Assembly (NCBI GenBank): GCA_023398375.1
Contig: JAEWSH010000020.1
Span: 1-19,760 of the forward strand
Source of the DNA: Bacillota bacterium
Lineage (GTDB): Bacteria; Bacillota; Clostridia; Lachnospirales; Lachnospiraceae
Direction: 5' to 3'
Length of the DNA: 19,760 bases
Under the pieces are notes generated by a model that made no database searches, was not told the DNA's origin, and worked only from the letters and a program-made list of their open reading frames with translations. The position numbers and the translations under genes are program-made. Shown here piece after piece: positions 15,045 to 19,760 of this stretch (its first letter is position 1; each line of letters begins with the position of its first letter).

Positions 15045-15929
15045 TTATTGGAATAATTCAGGAAATTCTTGTTTCAAAAGATTCCTCTTCCAAACAGAAT
15101 AAATAGGTTTCTTAGTCAATTCATTAAGAGCAAAACACAGTTTATTTACAAAAATTCGAGTGATATCAAATAAAAATGATGTATTAATTCCTTGCTCATC
15201 AACAAATAATATCCTCTGTCTTCTTATTTTCAATTTATTATGATAACAAAATAATGGTAACAACATCTCCCCCATAAAACCATATACCCTCCTATAATAA
15301 GCATAAGGAGATAGTTTTATATGCTTTTCCACCTCAAACAATATTTTAAACAAAAATTCACAATATTGTTCAAATACCTCCCTTTTCATAATAAACATAT
15401 TCCGTTGTGGTACATCTTGTTTATGATAAAAAACTGATTCTAAAGATTCTCTATAATCTGGGTATAGCTTTAAGACAATCTCTTCCATTACACATAAATC
15501 CATAAAATTTAGATTTATAGAATGACGCTCAAATATATTTATCTTAAAAGAGCTTGAAGTAGGTAATACAACATCATAATCTTCAATATTTTTATCTATC
15601 TTTAAACAATCAAGATTAGCTCTTAATTGAGACTCAGTTATATTTTTTGCCTCTTTTTGAATAAATGGCCTAAAAGAAAAATCAAAAAATCTTCTATAAT
15701 GACATAAACCTATGTAATCAATATCCTTAAGATTTTTCCATGCCCAATAAACTGCAGTGAGCTCACAATAAGAAAAGTTCTTTTCACTAATATTTTTTCC
15801 TTCATCATCTCCTTGAAAACCTAAATCAATTTTAGAATTTGCTTTACCAACTTGAATAGGTAAATAGACATCATCATTAGGTACATATGTTGCTTTATGA
15901 CAACATACTAAAACTTTTATTTTAGCCAT
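15045..15929 (-). CDS. DUF4422-family glycosyltransferase
   Basis: A 294-residue protein matching the DUF4422 capsular/LPS transferase group. It opens IKVLVCCHKATYVPNDDVYLPIQVG, then LGFQGDDEGKNISEKNFSYCELTAVYWAWKN, the family signature YIGLCHYRRFF near residue 75-85, and VVLPTSSSFK in the middle of the chain. The last 60 residues are basic and hydrophobic (ITRIFVNKLCFALNELTKKPIYSVWKR), fitting attachment to the membrane. Members transfer a hexose in capsule or lipopolysaccharide synthesis. The gene lies 4 bp after glf, so transfer of galactofuranose is a fair guess, but it is only context. It counts as one of three glycosyltransferases that extend the repeat unit in this window. ATG start; AT-rich. 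Confidence 0.9.
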   Translation of the reverse strand: MAKIKVLVCCHKATYVPNDDVYLPIQVGKANSKIDLGFQGDDEGKNISEKNFSYCELTAVYWAWKNLKDIDYIGLCHYRRFFDFSFRPFIQKEAKNITESQLRANLDCLKIDKNIEDYDVVLPTSSSFKINIFERHSINLNFMDLCVMEEIVLKLYPDYRESLESVFYHKQDVPQRNMFIMKREVFEQYCEFLFKILFEVEKHIKLSPYAYYRRVYGFMGEMLLPLFCYHNKLKIRRQRILFVDEQGINTSFLFDITRIFVNKLCFALNELTKKPIYSVWKRNLLKQEFPELFQ

Positions 15930-15933
15930 TCTA

Positions 15934-17061
<1,128 letters not shown>

Positions 17062-18503
17062 CTATTTCCAAATTTTATTAATTAGTAATGTCTTCATTTG
17101 AATAATAAAAACATCTTTTCTCCAATAAAGAATAGATATATATACAATAACAGACATTAGAATTCCTAATATAAAGAATAAATTACCATCACCAAACAAT
17201 GCTAATAAAAACAATAATAACAGAATAATAGTACCTGTAGCTAAATAGTATGTTACATTCTGTTTACTGAAGAAATGAATTGAATAATATTTCCATCCTA
17301 ATATAATCATTACTATAGTTACCATAAATTCTGCTATGCTTGTAGCTATCCCTGCACCATAATGCCCATAACTTGGAATCAAAAAACAATTAAGCAGAAA
17401 GTTGATAACAGCACCAATAACAGTAGAGTAAATTACAATATTCTCTTTACCTAATGCATATAATATACGCATACCAAGCATCCCTGAAATTGCAATAAAC
17501 AAAATAATTGGACTCATAATTTGCATAGCCAAAATAGATGGTGCAAAAAGAGGACCACAAAATAAAAATATTAAAGAAGGTGCCATAAAGATCATTCCTA
17601 CCATCAATGGGAGACTAGTACCAATAATAAAACTAATAGATTTATCAGCCAACGCCTTAAATTCTTGCATTTGATTATTGTTAGCTAAAGATGCAAATCG
17701 TGGTAACAATACAGTCCCTAAGGCCTGCACAATCCCAAGAATAGCTTTTGTTATCCTAACAGAAGCATCGTAATATCCTACCAAAGTTTCATTACGAATA
17801 AACCCCAACATAACCGTATCTAGATTTACATAAATACTTATTATTATATTCAGCATAAAAATTTTCAGTGCAGGACGAAAATGACGCATGAGATCAAGAT
17901 CCCTCCATCGAAAATTATGGAAATTTATAAATTTTCGCAAGCGAAAGAAATTAAATATATTACCACCTACTTCTGCCAGAACAGAAATAGCCGCATAATA
18001 AAATAAATCCGTTTTCTCCTTAACAAAAATGAATAAAGCAATCAATGAAAGTGTACGAACAACTAATGCACGAATTGTAATATATTTAAAATCTTCAATT
18101 CCTTGATAGAACCAAAGTGCCCCTATTGCCGAGAAAAAAAGATTTGCACTAAGAAGAGAAAATAAAGGTATATCTACCTGAATTTTAGCAACTGTAGTAA
18201 TAAGCACTACCACTATTACATATCCGATTAATGTTAAACAAGAATGTAAAAGCAATATCTCGACTGTTATTTTATTACATTCTATCTGGTTGTCTTTTAT
18301 TCGTGCAATCTCACGTACCGCATAAATCGGAATTCCCAAAGCTGTACAAAGAGCGATATATCCAATTATTGTTTGAAAAAATTGAACTAATCCAATTCCA
18401 TCAGGCATTAATATACGTGATGTATAAGGAAAAGTTATTAAAGGAAACAATAATCCCGATAAAACATTAATAAGATTAAGTATAAAATTTTTTTTATAGA
18501 CAC
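17062..18503 (-). CDS. wzx: Wzx-like repeat unit flippase, apparent frameshift in an A8 tract near the start
   Basis: A polytopic MATE/MVF-like polysaccharide exporter with about 12 hydrophobic segments. It would flip the lipid-linked repeat unit across the inner membrane. The open frame begins only at a TTG (18450), reading LFPLITFPYTSRILMPDGIG, which lacks the first membrane segment. In-frame upstream codons continue naturally as NFILNLINVLSGL but then lack any ATG, GTG or TTG. A GTG at 18503 in another frame encodes MSIKK and would join if the run of eight A (T8 at 18488-18495 on the plus strand) were nine. The joined product, MSIKKNFILNLINVLSGL then LFPLITF, is a typical Wzx N-terminus of about 480 residues. 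GGAGG ends 13 bases before the GTG. So the gene is either slipped out of frame, expressed by slippage, or mis-sequenced by one base. Confidence 0.86.
18488..18495 (-). repeat. A8 homopolymer (T8 on plus strand) at the 5' end of wzx
   Basis: Eight consecutive A on the coding strand, five codons into the likely wzx start. The reading frame before the tract (GTG TCT ATA AAA AAA) and after it (AAT TTT ATA CTT) agree only if the tract has nine A. Such tracts slip during replication and transcription, so this may switch or tune flippase expression. Confidence 0.7.
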
Positions 18504-18807
18504 AGTTATAAGAAAGCCTCCACTTCCTTTCAATTTTTATTAGTCAACCACAACAGCAATTACATAGGTAGTAAGGAAATTTACCAATATAAGCATATTA
18601 TCATAATTACAAAACTGTCATTTTTTAGATCAACATTAGAAACACTATTCTTAATTAATGTATAAACTAAATAATAAAAAAGTAGTCACAAGAGGCATGG
18701 AGAAATACATCTATTGACACACCTCACTTTATTACCGTCCATGTCCAATTATTATTGTTATCAAAGCTTCCACTCTTTTAAAAGCCCTCAAATACTCAAT
18801 TTTATTT
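18504..18807 (-). other. Gap between upxZ and wzx, probable untranslated leader
   Basis: About 300 bases with no convincing gene, between the regulators and the first structural gene. An 18-codon minus-strand frame (ATG at 18596, beginning MLILVNFLTTYV, stop at 18540) is present, too short to trust. CATGGA (18696-18701) and TCCATG (18738-18743) form a 6-base inverted pair around a 36-base loop, which is weak. I see no clear -33/-7 Bacteroides promoter and no strong intrinsic terminator. UpxY-type antitermination acts on leaders of this kind, but at the far end of the operon, before upxY. Confidence 0.4.
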
Positions 18808-19284
18808 TCATAGAACCTCAAACGGATAAGGATTCTCTTCAATATTCTTTAACTCTTCCATTATTGTCGTTTGTTCTGCAGTCAGAGTCAAACTCCAATT
18901 ATTGATAATAGAATGAGCCTCTTGAAGCATTGAATCCTCATAAACTTCCCCATATGTATAAATCAACAAACGAACTTTAAGCAAAGAAGTAGACAACTGC
19001 TCCAAAACAAGACAAATCCGATTCAATATCATTTGTTTCTTTTGCTCCTTATCCCCATCATCATAAATGGTAGCATTATACCCCATCAAAAGAGCCAGAC
19101 ACAAATTCGCCTCCTCTTCAACATCGGAACTCTGAGCAGAAAAAAGAGAATCGGACTTAACAAGCACTTCCTTATTCAACCGGCAAAAAGTGTCGGAATA
19201 GACCGGCTCACCGTCCATACCAAGATACATCAGCTCATGAGCTGCATGCTGAAGCTCAAGAGCACGGGAAGTTAAATCATTCAT
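18808..19284 (-). CDS. upxZ: UpxZ-family regulator (trans-acting inhibitor of other UpxY)
   Basis: A 158-residue, largely helical acidic protein beginning MNDLTSRALELQHAAHELMYLGMDGEPVYSDTFCRLN, the recognisable start of the UpxZ family. A middle section EEEANLCLALLMGYNATIYDDGDKE and a helical C-terminal half (residues 80-150) follow. In Bacteroides, UpxZ proteins are known to block the antitermination action of UpxY proteins from other capsule loci, so one capsule is made at a time. The position directly after upxY (45 bp) and before the biosynthetic genes is the conserved arrangement. No enzyme motif, signal peptide or membrane helix is visible. ATG start. The call is firm for family and position; which other loci it represses cannot be seen from here. 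Confidence 0.93.
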   Translation of the reverse strand: MNDLTSRALELQHAAHELMYLGMDGEPVYSDTFCRLNKEVLVKSDSLFSAQSSDVEEEANLCLALLMGYNATIYDDGDKEQKKQMILNRICLVLEQLSTSLLKVRLLIYTYGEVYEDSMLQEAHSIINNWSLTLTAEQTTIMEELKNIEENPYPFEVL

Positions 19285-19329
19285 TATTATGATATATGAT
19301 TAAAATATAAGATTATACCTATTTAGAAG

Positions 19330-19760
19330 TCACCCGATTATTTTCAGATAGGATTTGGGGACTTTGACACTTGCCGTCAAAAGATCTTTAATACGGATAA
19401 CGACGTATGTTTTATTGGCTTCGATGGCAACCTCACCTTCAATACCGCTGAGTTCGCCTTTGATAACTTTTACTTTATGCCCAACAGTCAGAATTTCGCT
19501 ATCAAGGCTGACACCGTCAGGATTCAAATCCATTACGAACATAAAGTCCTCCATTTGCTTATCCGGTACCACTAGCATGGAATGCGTGGCAAGGTCCTTC
19601 ATATAAAAAAGGGGGACATTATAGATGTTGGAAATATCGCAGGCTGTCTGCTTGGTGGAATGAACAAATACCAAATTGCGGATTACCGGAACTTCGCTAC
19701 GCTTACGCCGATACTTCAATTGAGAAATGACAAAGCGCGTGGGAAGATAATAGTCAAGCT
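19330..19760 (-). CDS. upxY: UpxY-family transcription antiterminator (NusG-like), 5' end cut by the window
   Basis: At least 143 residues of a NusG-like protein; the frame runs open to the right edge, so the start lies outside. The visible part begins LDYYLPTRFVISQLKYRRKR, then VIRNLVFVHST, an NGN-domain signature of UpxY, and a C-terminal KOW-like segment LTVGHKVKVIKGELSGIEGEV. A TTG at 19719 is only an internal leucine, not a start. UpxY proteins bind the leader of their own capsule operon and prevent premature termination of transcription. About 35 residues of the N-terminal domain are probably missing from this window. Invertible promoters often sit upstream of upxY in Bacteroides fragilis; none can be checked here because that DNA is beyond the edge. 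Confidence 0.95.
   Translation of the reverse strand, partial: LDYYLPTRFVISQLKYRRKRSEVPVIRNLVFVHSTKQTACDISNIYNVPLFYMKDLATHSMLVVPDKQMEDFMFVMDLNPDGVSLDSEILTVGHKVKVIKGELSGIEGEVAIEANKTYVVIRIKDLLTASVKVPKSYLKIIG

Noticed and set aside
18696..18743. CATGGA/TCCATG inverted pair as hairpin or invertible-promoter repeat
   Set aside because: Only six base pairs with a 36-base loop, no T run after it, and no longer match around it; far shorter than the inverted repeats flanking known Bacteroides invertible promoters.

Overview
This window reads as most of a capsular polysaccharide (CPS) biosynthesis locus from a Bacteroides-type gut bacterium. Every gene I support lies on the minus strand, so transcription enters at the right end. 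The organism call rests on the regulators at the promoter-proximal end: a UpxY-family antiterminator (cut by the right edge) followed by a UpxZ-family protein, a pair known from Bacteroides capsule operons. AT-rich genes, operon overlaps and weak Shine-Dalgarno sites fit that group.

Layout in the direction of transcription (right to left): upxY (partial) and upxZ; a gap of about 300 bp; Wzx flippase with a probable one-base deletion in an A8 tract near its start; Glf (UDP-galactopyranose mutase); a DUF4422 glycosyltransferase; a Wzy-like polymerase; an acyl carrier protein (ACP), an AMP-forming ligase and an AAC(3)-family N-acyltransferase as one tightly overlapped cassette; a GT2 glycosyltransferase; a propeller-like protein of unknown function; a GC-richer block fnlA / RmlD-like reductase / WecB-like 2-epimerase / WbuB-like GT4 for a UDP-2-acetamido-2,6-dideoxy-L-hexose and its transfer; a decayed gene that looks like the WbuC cupin; a PglC-like initiating phosphosugar transferase; a NeuD/PglD-like hexapeptide acyltransferase; and ACP - SDR - KAS III - SDR - ACP, which reads like a small fatty-acid-synthase module. 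An ORF may start at the left edge.

How they could work together: the phosphosugar transferase starts the repeat unit on undecaprenyl phosphate, three glycosyltransferases (WbuB-like, GT2, DUF4422) extend it, Wzx flips it and Wzy polymerises it. Glf supplies UDP-Galf and the fnlA block supplies an L-FucNAc or, more likely, L-QuiNAc-type donor. The feature of most interest is two carrier-protein systems inside one capsule operon: one (KAS III plus two reductases) could build a short hydroxyacyl chain on an ACP, the other (ligase plus ACP) could activate a ready-made carboxylic acid. Each sits beside a plausible sugar N-acyltransferase. This suggests a capsule with unusual acyl decorations; that is inference from gene families and order.

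Limits: family calls are from motifs read by eye, no searches were run, and sugar identities are predictions.
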